Positions 13,395 through 26,839 of a stretch of DNA of 64,000 nt are shown here, piece after piece (positions within the stretch are counted from its first letter, which is position 1; every line of letters begins with the position of its first letter). Made by a program: the position numbers and the translations under genes. The stretch spans positions 25,502,001 through 25,566,000 of the forward strand of contig JAJNNQ010000040.1 of NCBI GenBank assembly GCA_027886175.1, read 5' to 3'. The stretch is from Phylloscopus collybita. Lineage: Eukaryota; Chordata; Aves; Passeriformes; Phylloscopidae. Under the pieces are notes generated by a model that was not told the DNA's origin, ran no database searches, and worked only from the letters and a program-made list of their open reading frames with translations.

Positions 13395-15108
13395 TGCTTA
13401 AAAAAAAAGAGGGAAAATGCACCTCTCCTTTTAGTTCAGGCTACACTCTCCATTTTTCTTATCAAAACCAGGGAGTCAGTTTGCAAATCCTAGGTGAACA
13501 GATATGACAGACAATTCACACATCAAGTCATCAAATCCTCAAAGGGGTAGTTATCCGCTAATTTAATGGCTTTGCACTCTGCAGTGGAACAGCCTCAGTT
13601 TAAATGCAGATCCTGCCCTACACCATCATTCTGCTGTGGGGAAGCTGGGCCTGGATCTTGGGTAACCCCGAATTTCTGTGTAGTGATGAGCAAAGAGAAG
13701 CAATGCAATGGTACCTGAAGTACAGTTTGTACATGTCAAGTGCTTACAGAAGTTAGAAATACATGGATAACCAGGACTGTATTTATTCCTTATTAGGTGT
13801 GCCAGAGAAGCAAAAAAGGATGCTAAAACAGCAACATTATTGCTTTTCTGACCTGCAAGGCTGTAAATGAATGAAAATGAGGGCAGAGCAGTTGTGAAAT
13901 TGTGCCTTCCAGACATGTTAAGCTAAGGAGCCAAAACATAAAGCAGTCATGCTGCATCTTTTTTCTAATACAACATCACAATTTGCTTGTTGAATCTTAT
14001 AGACCTGACCTTATGCCAAGTGAAAATAATGAAAGCTTAGTGATTGCATTTGATGGGAACAGGAGTCAGCTTTCTCTGCAGGAAAATGAGGGGGTTTCTG
14101 ACAGATGGATGAGAAAAGAATGTGGACGTTTCATGCCTTCAGACCATCAATGAACAATACCATAATTTGAAATATGTAGCCACAAAAAAAGCTTATCTTA
14201 ATAAAAAGCTAAGTTACTTGTATTTCCAATTGTACTGCATATTATGAGTGGTTTTTTCGATGGGGTTTCTCTGACTCTGGAAATATTCCTTTTAAATTTT
14301 TGTTGACTACTTTTATCTGCAGTCATGCTTAATTTTTGATGAAATAGACAGAGAAAGAGCAGAGAATATTTTTACTTTTATTTGGTTGTTTCTCAATGTA
14401 CCTAAAATATATCAGGCATTTGGAGACTTGGGAGTATTGTTTTCTTTTGCCTGTGCAGCATTTCACGTGCAAGACATCTTGGCCTGGACCATTCCCGTTT
14501 TAGGTACTTCTTTTGACATTTTTTTCTTTAGATATTTTGACTTTTGCAATTAAAAAAAAATTGCCTTTGACAAATAATAACTTGTCATCTGTACTGCTAC
14601 ACAAAGACTTTGTATGCCTTCCAGTGGGTTAGTTAATAAGTTACTTGGCAAATACCTGCATTTTTTTCTGTATGGAAGAGAGAAAAGCCTTGAATATACT
14701 GTTTGCTTTGATAGCTTTTATTCAGGGCCTAAAATAAAGCTCAAGGACATCATTTCCAGTAACTCTCCATTGGTTAGTTTGTTTTCCATAATGGAAGAGC
14801 AAAGCAGTGCAGGAGTTAGTAAAAATACAGGTCTGTAAAAATGGCATAATATGTAGCAGACAACTCAGCAAGGATATTTATGTTTTCTTTTTACTCTGAC
14901 AGTCCCCAGATTATAATATACAGATTGAGTATTGCCAAGGACACCACAGGGAAACGTGCAGAGAAATCAAAATGGATTTTGGTAGGATATAAACATAAAC
15001 TGTCCAAAAAAATAGCCTTGTAAATAACCAAGCTTCAGAATAAGAAAATATCGGCAAAATACTTAAAAGGGACATAAGGAATGAAAGAAATTAACAGCAG
15101 AAGTGACT

Positions 15109-15134
15109 GAAGCTTCAATTAGAAGCTTCAATTA
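15109..15134. repeat. 13-bp perfect tandem duplication
   Basis: GAAGCTTCAATTA is present twice in direct succession (15109-15121 and 15122-15134). This is a small recent tandem duplication. Confidence 0.8.
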
Positions 15135-15216
15135 GAAAAACACAAGTGAAATGGAATTTTTTGTGTCTGAATTTCTTGAGAAATCTGTGTAAAGTTTCTC
15201 TTTTCTCTAATAGGTT

Positions 15217-15238
15217 GTTTGTTTGTTTGTTTGTTTGT
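15217..15238 (+). repeat. (GTTT)n microsatellite
   Basis: There are about five uninterrupted GTTT units, followed by a further G/T-rich stretch to about 15270. Confidence 0.85.
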
Positions 15239-15589
15239 GGTTTTGTTGTTTGGTTTGGGTTTTTTGGTGGTATAAATAAAATAACTTGTATCTAGTTTGT
15301 TGCTTAAAATCAGTCTAGCAGAAATCACGAACTGGTAGTTAAATTTTGGATTGGCCATCTTTGTTACATGGGTGTAACACTGTGTCTTCATCTCACATGA
15401 AGATGAAAGGGTTATACCTACTAGACCACAGCTTTCTTCATCTGACAATGTTTTTGAGTTTTTCTTTGCTGATTTGGGGACTTTCCGTGCCGTCCACTCT
15501 CTTTGCATTACTACTGCTTATTCAAGACCAAGGAAAGGTGAAAGCAAATGTCTTAAAACGAAAGTATGACTCTTAACTAATACAAACAC

Positions 15590-16010
15590 GTCTCGGCAGT
15601 ATAAAACTGAGAAGCTATATTAATACACACCTTCACGTTTGCCACACTGCAAAGTGAGTGGTTCTGGGTTTTGGGTTCAGTCTTCCAGGAGCAGTACTGA
15701 GAGTTTGGCCACGTAGTTCCCAGCGCAGTGTTTGGCTACAGTTCAGCAGGAAGCTGAGAAGGGAGGAGCGAGGCAGAGAGACAGGCACACCACGCGGGAC
15801 CGCTGGTGCTGATGAGACGTTTCACTAAGATGATTAATGCCCATTTACAAAATTGGGCTATTAAAAAAATTGAGCATGCAGCTTACAGACTGCCTGGGTT
15901 AAAAGTGTCCCTGCCTGCTGACACCGCTTTCATGCCACACTGTTCCCTCTGTCCCACTGTGCCGTAATTATGGCTGAGCCACTGTCCCAGGTGGCATTAG
16001 TCCAGGTCCT
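15590..16010. promoter_or_regulatory. Candidate conserved or regulatory noncoding block
   Basis: A TATAAAA-like sequence at about 15600 is followed by a region with several CpGs (about 15715-15815) in otherwise CpG-poor DNA. Then comes an AT-rich core with ATTAATGCCCATTTACAAAA and a GCTATTAAAA stretch near 15831-15865, and TAATTATGG near 15965. The mix of homeodomain-like ATTA/TAAT sites in an evenly complex, repeat-free block is typical of vertebrate conserved noncoding elements. No transcription start or exon can be shown, so this is inference from composition. Confidence 0.3.
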
Positions 16011-16149
16011 GCTCGCTGCAACTGCTCCTGTCTCTCCTGGTGTGTTGTGCCAGGCTGTGGGAGCAAGGAGACAAGGGAGCTCTTAATGGAAGGTGAGAGG
16101 TTTCCATTTATGGTTGTTATTTCACTGTGATTCTGGGGTAAGAGCCATT

Positions 16150-16420
16150 ATAAGGGTGTTTCAGAGCACAACAGGAAGAAAAAAAAACCTGGAAGTAATG
16201 GGGTAAGGTTGAGCAAAGGCAAATGGAGGCCATTTCCTGACAGTGAGATCTATTAGACTGTGGAATAGATAAGTCTCCCAAGGGAAGTGATAGAAGTCCA
16301 AGCACTTGAGTCATTTAAAACTGCAGTAGACAAAGAGCTCAGGAGTATATAATAGGGAATAATCTACCAGCGACCACAGAATGAAAGACTGATATACTAT
16401 GGCCTTCCATCTCTTGTTTT
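16150..16420 (+). mobile_element. Old CR1 LINE 3' fragment
   Basis: The sequence follows the CR1 3' region in order: the CACAACAGGAAGAA stretch, TTTCCTGACAGTGAGATCTA, TAGACTGTGGAATAG, CTCCCAAGGGAAGTGATAG, CTTGAGTCATTTAAAACTG, AGACAAAGAGCTCAGGAG, AATAGGGAATAATC and a decayed GGCCTTCCATCTCTT end. It is clearly diverged from the younger copies in the window and its terminal octamers are unreadable. It codes for nothing. Boundaries are approximate. Confidence 0.75.
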
Positions 16421-17029
16421 TGGAATACATACAGTCTGACAGCAGCTTTCTAGCTTAGTTTCCTGCTAAATATATTTTGGAAAGTCCCATTTTCAAAGAA
16501 AGAAAAATAGTTGCAGGTGTCTCTTAAAGGAACTACTGCTTGTTTTGTAATGTTGTTCCACAAGTCTTTCTGTAGATATTTCCTCTTCAGGTGACAAGTT
16601 TCAGGCTTTTGGAGTTGAATGAACTTCAGCTCAGGACACAGCTTCCTTTTCAGACATGCTGTTTTTCCTCCCTGTACTCTTGTGGTTCATAACACGCTGT
16701 ACCCAAATATGTTTAGCACTGTTAATATTAGTTTCAGGCTCTTCTTGTACCTTGTTTAAGTGTTTCTATAATTAACCTAAAATGCAGAAATAAGATTTCA
16801 TCTCTGTGCTAGCCACCTCCTTCATCTTACAGCCATACATTGGCAGGATGGAGTGGGCTTTGCAGGAAGAGGAGTTTGTGGTCCAGTGTGACTCTGCAAA
16901 AAATAATATGTGCAGGCCTTGGCTGTGAATACAGCATGAAGGGTTTTATTGTAAAGTATTAGCATAGCTTGCACAACTCTAGAAAGCCCTTTTGTTTTAG
17001 GATGTATTTCTTGTGTTAGTATGTAACTT
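16421..17029. other. Noncoding stretch between CR1 fragment and LTR-like sequence
   Basis: No gene or known repeat was recognised. Part of this stretch, from about 16910, might belong to the following LTR, whose 5' end I could not fix. Confidence 0.4.
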
Positions 17030-17509
17030 TCTTGTAGTTCGATAAGGGTTTCTAGGACAGCTTTAGCCCCTGTTTAGAATCTTTCTTTTATTGGTTCTCC
17101 CCTGTCTCACCCCCTCTGTCATGCATAATTTCCCTCTTGTCCATCATAGCATTCTTATCTTTGAAGTACAGTAATTATAGCCACTAACTTTGCTGGACTG
17201 CCCTCGGCCCATCCCAGAACCTGTGTTGGATTTGTTAGAACTTACGTGACTTAGTTTGGCATGATGTATTTGGATTGTTTTATTGGTATCTGTAACTTAG
17301 AACCCACCCCAGAATTGTAGTATTAAACTGCCCACCACCCCAGGCTTGGGGTCTCTCTCCAGAGGCACCAGCCTGGTGGCTGGGGGGATCACCCTGACCC
17401 CCTTTCCCCCGAATAAAGCCTCTGTTCCCTGGAAACTTCAAGAGAGAGTCCCCTCTTTCTTCGATCCAGCCTTACAGCGTTATCCAGTTGTGAGAGCCGA
17501 ACCCCCACA
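17030..17509 (+). mobile_element. Probable solo LTR of an endogenous retrovirus
   Basis: The segment begins with TGTTAGTATGTAAC, contains a C-rich promoter-like middle part, a polyadenylation signal AATAAA at 17412-17417, a following U/C-rich R-U5-like stretch, and ends GAACCCCCACA at 17509, an LTR-like TG...CA arrangement. No gag, pol or env remnant and no recognisable primer-binding site follow, so it would be a solo LTR. Weak points: I found no convincing target-site duplication, and the 5' edge could lie further left (TG starts near 16910 or 16950). It could instead be another Pol II-derived repeat or unique sequence with a poly(A) signal. Confidence 0.5.
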
Positions 17510-20500
17510 AAGTGACTTGTTGAGGTGTGCTGGGAGCTGCCGGGAAGCCCAGGCTGGACACCGAGCCGGAGCTGGGGCAAGCATGCACTGCGACAGTCCT
17601 GCAGTGAAAGTCAGGGGAGGGAAAGCACTTCATGCATGAGGGACAGTAAAGTAGGGAAGCACAGCCAAGTCTAGAAATATTAAAAGAGCAAGAGATGGGG
17701 GATGATGTGGTGCCAAAGGAGAACATCCAGGGTGGGAGCAATGGAGTTGGTAAGTGTGCTTGAGCATGAGCATGTGATGCAGAGGGACAGTGATGTGTGC
17801 AATGCAGTGCCCTAACGCAATAGACCCAAGATGCCAAGTTTTTATAACTTGGAGGTAGAATGAAATGTGCTGAACAGGAGTCACTGAGGAGGGCAGAGCA
17901 ACTCACGAAATACTTCTGATTTTGGAAATTCCACTACCTCCATTGGGCAATATTGATCCTATGACGCACTGAATTAAAAACTGCATCTAACCTGTAGCCT
18001 TGTCCTTCTTTCACTGCTGCAACCATGGTGTAAGCTTACATTAAACCACGGACTGCAGAATTCATAAGCAGGTTGTGCCATGTATTTAAGACTCACTCCT
18101 CCTCTCACGCCTCTGCCCCTTAGTGGGTATTGACAGAAAATACTACTAGCATAAGAAATGGCTTGATCTAATCTGCAGTGTTGTTTGTGCTAGAAAATGG
18201 AGAAGAAAATTGAAATGGATTATGTTCAATAAGCCCTAAGGGTGGGCTAATATACTCAGAAATCTTGAGCCCCCTGTAATGATTAGCTGTCTTCAGAAGG
18301 TTGGTTTCTTTTTAACTGTGACTTGTATTTTTTAATGCTGCAAAATTAATTTTTGACAAACCAGATCTGAATATTATCTTGTTTACTCCATATTTTAAAC
18401 CCTCTTTCTGAGGCTTATTTTTTAACACTGATATGTTTCGTGTTTGCCATTTATATCTGTTTGCACACATGCATTGCAATCTCAAGATTCTCTAGCTAAA
18501 AGCTCTATCTGACAACTGAAACAAACACATTAACCATCTCTGAACTATGTACATATCTCATTAAATCTTTATATTTTGCTGTGTTTTATTTATCTATACA
18601 TTAAAGGTTTTATTTATATATGATTGGTTTATTTATGTTTAAATTTATTAGCTATGATGGTTGATTTTAAAATTTCAACCTCTAAGACATTCATTTGATC
18701 AGCAACTGCATTGCATTGATGTAAGTGGTCAAGATTTTGAAGACAGTGCACTGAGATGCAACTTGGTGTGCCAGAAGAAAAGAGAAAAAAAATTATTAGT
18801 CTTCTGCTAATTCAAAGCTTCTGTTTTGCTTGATGTGTAATCTCAAATTAACAATAGCATCTTAAGACAATTTTATGTCTTTTCTGCTGTCTATATTAAG
18901 CAGATGTATTTGTTTTTCTAGTTGGGTTTTTTTGCAGAGCAAATCCATAAACACAGCATTGATTTGTATATAATAATAATAAAACTTCAATATCAATATG
19001 GTATCTGAATAGCGCTTGCTTTATATATATCTTATATTTGTAATGCTCTTTAATATTTAAAATTATAAAGAACTGATAAAGGAGGAGCAAAATTCCAGTG
19101 ACTATCCCTGTATTTATCCATTACCTGAACATTTACTGTATCATTTATATGAACGATAGGTATATTAAAAGACTTATGGTAGGATGCAGAGTGTGTATGC
19201 ATACTATCCACAGTCCAGTAGAAAGCTGTGCTGAAGTATGTAAATGGTTTAACACAGCATTCATAACCATAGTCTATCAATATATATATTTCCATGTCAT
19301 TTCTTGTAAAGTGTTCTCCAGGAGGGAATAATAAAAGCATGTGAATGGAATACTGATTCCACTGGTGGTGATGGCATCTGATCTAGTGAGATGGCTACTA
19401 GCCATCTCAAATTGTTATCACCTACTCCCTTCTAGGCAGCTATTTTTCAGTGCAGGATTTACAATAAAGATCAGAAAAACAGCTGGCAACTCTCAACTTG
19501 TTATAAAAATGGCTTCAAATGTTTTCTTCTATTTAGCTGTGATGTAGTGTGACTTGTTTTAAAATGCAGCTATTGAATGCACCAACTTATTCAAGACTCA
19601 GAACTCCATTTATCTGGCAAAATCCTGCTGTGGCTTTAATTGTTTTAAGGTTTCAGTGGGGGATATGAGTCTGTGAAAATCTGAAAGGGGGTGGGTGGAG
19701 GGGATGGACTGTATTCTGGAAATTCTGTTTCCGAACTGTGACAAGAATGTTTCACTGGACACATTTGTACTGTCATTAGCAAGTAGGGAGCCACGTGGTA
19801 AATATTATAGAAGGAAAAAATACAGCAAGCTGCAGAAAAACATACCTGAAAAAGAAAATCAGTTTGGGGGTTGAAGGAGGTGTTGGACATTTAAAGCAGG
19901 GGAATAAGTGAAATGATGATTTTTTTCTGTCACTCAGTTGGAGCAGCAGTGCAGATGTACAGTCCATGTCATGCTCACTCTATATTGTGTGTGGGAATGG
20001 TATATCTGCACCAGGGTCAATACTGAGAGAATTGGATTGGGAGGATTTTGAAGATGGATTTTCAAGGCACTTTCTGTCCAAAGCAGAAAGCCATGAGAAA
20101 ATGTAGTTGCTCTCAGCTGGATTTTTATTTCTATTTCTTTTGTAAGGTGCAAACTTGTTCTTTAGTTTTCCACACTCACCCCTTTCATCTTCTGTATTTT
20201 TGTTTTCCCCACAATTCCTGGAGCTCTCTCTGTATTGCCAAGTATCTAATTCAGCTTTCATATCTGTTTTAGCCATCTCTTTGTTATAGCTACATTTCAA
20301 CAAGCTATCCCGCTAGAATATCCTATCTGAAAACTCAGCCCAACAGCTGAGAGGAGTGAGCTTGGATGGATGGATAGATAGATAAACAGTTATCCAGAAT
20401 AGCTCCCAGAGCCGTCTGTGTTAGCAAACCATTTAAGCTGTCAGCCTCCGTGTATTTATAGCCTACTTATCACACTGGTATCTGAACACCTATCAATTTA

Positions 20501-23500
20501 GCATTAGAAATCCAGTCCAAGTCTCAGCCCAGTTGTGGAGACTCACTGACTGTTGCTTACTTGCTTTAGATGAGTAGAATAAAAGATGTGATATCCAGCC
20601 ATGTTTTGCTTTTTTCCTTCCTGGTCTATTATCTAAATGCCTGATCTAGGAATTCCTAAACTATCAGGAAAGATTCTTTTATGATTCCTTAGTTGTCCAT
20701 AACTCTTATTTGAAAAAGGCTTATCTCTTTGTGAAAAGGATTTTTCATTAAAAAGTCTTGCAAAATTTCCAAACTAAAAATGTCGATTTCCATTTTTCCC
20801 AAATTTTTTCTCCTTTCCTAGTTTTTTACCCCTTCCCATTTCTTTTACCAGTGGAGGGGGTTTTTTGTTTGTTTTTCGCATTACTACTTGGGCAATATGT
20901 CCTAACAGAAAGTGAAGAGGTTGGTTTTTTTGGTTTTTTTCAGTAGTGAAAATGGATAGCACTTTTTACCTGACAGGCAGAAATGCTAAGCTTTGAAAGT
21001 GAAGCTGTTCTACAGGATACTGAGCTGAGAGTCATCTAGAGAGGTGAAAAAGGAAATCTTAAAAAAAAAATTAAATGTTGCTTCTGATACCTTGACACTT
21101 GTTTTTTGGATTTTGTTTTGGGTTTTGGTTGTTCGAATTTTTTTTTGTTCATGTAACAGACTGTACCTTGACCACCAAGACTGAGAGCAAGTTTGTCTTG
21201 CTTTTGCTCTTCTGGTTCTCTGCCTTGTCCCACTGTGGGGCAGTGATGAAATAGACTGGGTGGGAGCTGAGCTGCCAAGCAGCCCAGCCCACCACAGCCC
21301 CTAACTACCTAACTGTGGAAGCAATGTAAAAGGTCAGATCTCTCCTGTTGGAGATAAGGACGTGGTGTCAGCTCCTCCCTGCTATGCAGCTATATTTACT
21401 ACTAACAGATTTGCTGTTTTCCTAGGCTGCTTGCAGTAAAAATATAAAGGGGAGAAAAGGACATGCATATAAATATAAATCTGTGGAGCTGTTAATGACA
21501 AGTTGCCCTCAGAGGAAACAGCTGATCAATGTATAGGAAAGATGAAGGGGTGTGATCATGATCAGACAACAAGGTTAACAGTATCAATCAGGTCTCCTAA
21601 AATAGATGGAAGAGTTGCAGTTTCACGTCTTCAGCTACAACCTGGCCTTGTTTTCTGGCTTCAAATATAAAATAGCAATAAAGCATCCATCTACCTGACA
21701 TCCTTTTATGTTCTCTTTCAATCATGGGCCGCAAAATGTTTCTTTTTAGGTTTACCCTGGTTTGACATCCCTGTTATTGCCTATCACTTTAAGGAGTTGA
21801 AAGGCTGGGGATTGATTTCATTTTCTTTCAGCTCTCAAGGTTTTTTATGTGGAATCTGTTTCTCACTTGGTTTGCATTTCATCTAAGATAATGCTGGCTA
21901 TCAGTGCTTGAATAATAATTGAACTGAAGCAAGCTGTTCAGCCTAAGGTCTCAAGCTGGGAAAGCTGTGTTTGTCATGTGTGGGTATTTCAAAAGAATTT
22001 AACATTCCAGAATTAAGTTGCAAGCAAACACAGAAGGAGGGGGAAATCTGTGCAGCTCTGGCTGTACAGCTGCACCACTGCCTTCAGTAGTTCCTCACTG
22101 AACATGAGCTAGCCCTTCATGTTGCTTAAAAATTTTCATCAGTGGTATGTAGTAAAGCATTACAGCACTCAGAGGTGGAAAATTACTTACTGGTAATTTT
22201 GGAATTGTTTCTCCCGCCCCCTCAGATGCTGTTGAATGGCTATTTAGTAGTTACCCTGCTTAAAATTGAACTTTTATTTTGATACCATTAGTGCTGCTAA
22301 AATATAGGTGCTGTTTGTAGCTTTTATAATTATGTTGCTACACCTTTAGTTGACAATAACACTCTGCTATTACAGTTCCACCATCTCTAATCTCTGGTAA
22401 TAAGTATTTGAAATTGTAGCTCAACTGGCAGAAAAAGCAAACTTATTTTATAATATCAGTCTGTAAGTGGATGGGTGACCATGCAATTTGAATATTGCTT
22501 ATATTAAATGCCACTGTTAGACACATCCTAGTAGAAGCTGGCAGATCTTGGGAGCTGGAGAAGCAGTTTTGGGTTGCAGTTTGGGTTCACCTGCAGAGAT
22601 TGTTGATAAGCACCAAGTACTCAGAAAGCAACATGACTCAGCTGTGACTTGTGGGTAGATGAGCAGAAAAATTTTCACTTTGTGAAACTTAACAGATGTG
22701 TAAAAAACTACTGGATGCAATTTTTTTTTCATTATATTGCTCTTTGAGCCATTCTAATAGTCTTTGTACTCTCCTATGCAAACCATTTTTTCTTCAGCTT
22801 GGGAAAAATGTTTTAATAGTCCAAATAGTAATCACATCTCGTAAGTCACAATCTTGAAAACATGAGTTAATTAAAAAGTTTGCAGACTGTTTTTTAAAAG
22901 CTTTAACTTTCTTCTGGCATATTTCATCCAGACATGGCAGTGAAAATTCACCAATATATTAGCACTTTTACATATTTTACTACTTATTCACATGCACAGT
23001 TACTGTGCTGCCAGTTAGACAATGTGATTTCTATGTGCTCTGGAGACCAGTGACAATGAAGCATGTGTTAAATACTAAGGAAAGGTCTTTCTATGAGAAA
23101 TTCTGCCATTTGTATAAAAGATGGCACAAGACACAAAAATGGGAGTTAATCACAGAGGTTAAACCATAAAAGAAAAAGTCATGCTTAGAAAGAGAGATTC
23201 CTGCTGTAGCTACCTATGAATTTATGATACTGATGATGGATATCTTTTAAACTTCAGACTTAATGAGCACCCTGAGGACAATGAATGACAGTTGGTTAAA
23301 AAGGAATACAAGAGTGAATGGACATTATTGAATATAGAGGTTTTTGCTGTATAGGGGTAGGCATGCTAAAATCCTTTTGCTGATAAATGTCAAGTAACTT
23401 CTGTTTTGAAAAACATTATGCTTCAGCCAAATTAAAAATTGCACCAACAAGTACAGTATAGCCCCTACAGCTTAGGCTCCTTATAATGTAAAAGAAAAAA

Positions 23501-25009
23501 GGTAAATAGCATAACTTAAAACAAAAGCCCTAGCTTTTTCTTTGCCTTTGAAACTTCAAAGAGGAATGCCAAGCTTTTAAACATTGCATTTTACCCCAAC
23601 TGTTAGTGACTTCCTTTTTTGGAAAGAGAAGCGTGGAACTGGGCTGCACTGGGACTGTACTTTGCTGTCTACATCAAGTTAGGATTGCACACTCTTGAAA
23701 CATCTCCTCCTGGGCAAGTGACTGCAGAATCCTGTAACAGGTACATTTTGCAGGTACCTTTACTTCCTGAACCATTAAGATATTGCTATCCAGTGTGAAG
23801 TACTTGCTTAGTATTTCCTGTCCTAAGTTTAAAGTGCTTCTCCTCAGTTTTGTGCATTCCAAGTCAGCAATGAGGTTTACTGCTTTCAGCATTGCTCATG
23901 TTGATCCACATCATCTTGATGGGTTGATGGAGATTCTGACCAGCCTCAGACTGACATTTATTTTACAGTCTGAGTACAAAGTAAGGTTAGTAACACCTAC
24001 AACAATCCTCCCGCTTTTCAAAATTCAGAACTCAGAATTTGGCTTTTCAAAAGGTTGCGAACACGTGTGTGGGCATCTCCTGGTGGTGGATGGCCCCTAC
24101 CGCAGTGCAGGGGTTTGGATTCAGCTTCCCTCTCTTCTGAGCACACACTTCATTATCACCCTCATGCAGATTTGTGGGTTGCACCTGGTCTCTTGCCTGG
24201 CTGTAGCAAACCAGTGACCATAACTGTGTCAGCAGCCCATCAGTAAGCGACTTTTTAGGTTGTAAGTCTGCTACCTGCCTTACGTAAAAAGGGAACATAT
24301 TTTATTGAGTTGTCTTGATCACATGACAATGGTTTTTTCTCCATGCCATATGCCTTCATCTTTTCTCCATTTATAGAATATTCCGGCAATTGACTGCAAT
24401 TTTTCAACTTACACAGCGTTTAATTGTGAAAGCAATTTAATTTGCTGAAGTTTTTCCTTGCCTCTAGAAAAACTTTTCTTTTAGCCTTTAAAACATTAGT
24501 TCAGCCATTTGTTGAAAAGCTCTGTATGAAAGACAAACTCCTTTTAATCTCGCTTATCTCTTCATTCCTCTGCCTTGTCAGCCCTTGTCATGAGAACCCC
24601 TCTTTCATATGGGTATTTTTTCCTTATCAGTGCTGAGCAAGTGCCTTGCTGTTTAATATAAAGCACTGAGACTTCCCTATTACAACTGGGTTAGACAACT
24701 AATTTCAATGAGCCTCCTACTTTTTGAGTCTCAGGCTGGTCAGTGTTTTTCTTTGCCAAGACAAACTTGTGACAGCTGAACAAACAGATGAATATGTAAC
24801 TGCAGTACGTGGGACAAAATCTTCCCTACCCTTGCAGAAGGGAGTTCAAATGGTGAGGAGAAGGAATGTATGCAGTGTTCCTTTGGTTGGTTGTGTTATC
24901 AGGGCAAACAGCAATGCTGCATCTCTCAGTCACAGCAGTTATCATCTGAACATAATCTCCCAAGGCAGCAGAGAGGCTAGTAAGTGGATAATCACCACCT
25001 TTAGATACT
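17510..25009. other. Long noncoding stretch, no gene recognised
   Basis: The first 130 bp after the LTR-like sequence are GC-rich. The remainder is AT-rich unique DNA with no recognisable exon, RNA gene or dispersed repeat. An open frame at 23783-24217 (+, 144 codons) is the longest here; it shows no domain, signal peptide or biased composition that would support it as coding. A GGAT/AGAT microsatellite lies near 20364-20384. Confidence 0.5.
20364..20384 (+). repeat. Short GGAT/AGAT tetranucleotide repeat
   Basis: About three GGAT units are followed by about two GATA units. It is a short, possibly polymorphic microsatellite. Confidence 0.6.
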
Positions 25010-25440
25010 GAATTTGGTATGACTGCTTCTGGAGAACTGCGTCTAGTCCTGAAGTTCCTGGTACAAGAAGGAATGCAGCAATTTGAGAAGGTCTCAGGTG
25101 AGAGCCTTGCTGTGACTTTCTAAAGGATCTTAATTGGTTCAGTTGGTCAAGGAAATGGTTAAGAAAGTACTGAATTATTTTAGATTAGTGTTGCACAGGG
25201 GGCAGAAATGTGATGTTAAAGGGCTTTGCAGTCCAGCTGACAAATGTATCTAACAAGTGGAAGCTAGAAAAATTTTGAGAGAAATACAGTAATTAACACT
25301 GGCAAATTGTGCCACAATCGAGGACAGATTTTTTTAAATGACGTCAGTGGTAGAACTTGACTCAGTGTTTTCAAATTCAAACATACATGAGTTCCAGGAA
25401 TATCAGAGGTTCCTTCTAACCTCTCACATGAAAGTCTTTA
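25010..25440 (+). mobile_element. Very old CR1 LINE 3' fragment
   Basis: Several eroded CR1 landmarks occur in the correct order: CTGGAGAACTGCGTCTAG (the 'gtgtccagttct' region) at 25030-25047, TCTAACAAGTGGAAGCTAGA near 25250, an ACAGTAATTAACACTGGCAA / GTGCCACAATCGAGG segment at about 25287-25324, GACGTCAGTGGTAGAACTTGACTC near 25340-25364, and GAGGTTCCTTCTAACCTCTC near 25405-25424, matching the CR1 tail 'aggtcccttctaacct'. Divergence is high, so this is an ancient insertion. Edges are approximate. Confidence 0.6.
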
Positions 25441-26215
25441 AAAAGTCATTCATAATACAGCTTCCTCCTTGCTCTTTAATTCTTCCATTCCTTTTATTAT
25501 GGGATAATGCTGTATTTCCAGACTCCTCAGCAGCTTCTCTTTCTGCTAGGCACAGAGTCTGTGTTGGATATCTGGGGCAGTCAGATCCTGGCTGGGTTTG
25601 ATCTGAGTGCAGAAATGGCAATATAAAATCTGACAGTAATTATTTGATCTTTTTTTCTGGGCTTTGAAGTGGCTGTCTTAGAGGACAGAGGAGAATAGAG
25701 GCACATGAGGGCATTTTTTATTCTTTTTTCAGACCTGTCACAGATCCTAGTTGACAAACAAGTCTGTGCTAGTGTTAGGTTTGAAGTGTTATCATTAGAC
25801 TGCTCTACTAGTAACATAAAGGTATATAAAGACTTCTGTCCAGCTTCCTACCTTAATTAAACATGGAGTTTTTAAATAATCATTCCTGAAGCCCATTCCT
25901 TCACTCTACAATTCACTTACAATCTTTGCATGGATCTCTTGAAAACAATCCTTTCTTCTGCAGTCTCCTGAGCCTTTTCCAGGCCTATGGATGGCAGCTA
26001 TGCTGTGTGATTTTGTTTTTATTTTTTTTAATAAAGGTGGTTGAGTGCCTGCAGTACTTCATGCTCAGAATTGAGAAAAAGGCAATGTGCTCCCAGCAAG
26101 CATCAGAATATTTAATCCCCATGGCTAGGAGGTGTGGTGTCTGTATCTATTTTTTATTTCTCAAGAGGCTTTAATGTCATGGGTTCCTTTTACAAAACAG
26201 AGATGTTTGCACTAG

Positions 26216-26258
<43 letters not shown>

Positions 26259-26839
26259 GACAAGACAAACAAGACAATAATAACTTCCATTTTCATTAGC
26301 TATATCTCTGCCTGTCCTGATACATTCTGATGAATACCCCCTAGAATTTCAGCAACAGCAACAGCAAAAACTACCAACTTGAGGTTTCTTAGCAGGTTGA
26401 GAAATAGTGAAGGAGAAAAAGAAGGAATATTCTAAAAGTATATTGACTGTGGCAGAATTTGGGTCTGCTTCTGATAAATGTAACCAAAACTACACTTGAG
26501 AAATGAGTAGGAAATTATTTATGTTCTCAGACACAGTTTGTATATCCTCTCTCCCAGTTTTCAAAAATATGAAACTCCTGAGTATGAGAGCCACTGTAAT
26601 TTTAAAGCTTCATCTTCTCAGTGTGTAAATGGTATAAACCAGCTACAAGTGGTGTCATTTGTTTCCAACACCCTCATTTTATGGAGAGTTGGCTGACGAG
26701 TGGCTTTAACTAATGGCAGTGGCCAGGAGGGCAGCTACGCCTACAACTTTCTCAGCAGTGCTGAGTTGCTATTTGGTCTGAGCCCTCAAAATAAGTATGA
26801 GCAATTCCTGCAAAAAAGTTTAGTGGCTAGACAGGCCTT

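Larger units (their letters stand above)
6251..15589. other. Long noncoding stretch, no gene recognised
   Basis: No exon, RNA gene or dispersed repeat was recognised in these 9.3 kb. Short open frames occur on both strands without known motifs. The block at about 10800-11170 is somewhat richer in GC and ends near an AATAAA at about 11174, but I see no coding signal that would make it a terminal exon. Small local repeats at 13339-13394, 15109-15134 and 15217-15238 are listed separately. Confidence 0.5.

Noticed and set aside
23783..24217. 144-codon open frame on the + strand
   Set aside because: No domain, repeat or targeting signal can be recognised, frames on the minus strand overlap it, and the DNA is ordinary AT-rich sequence. 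Length is compatible with chance.
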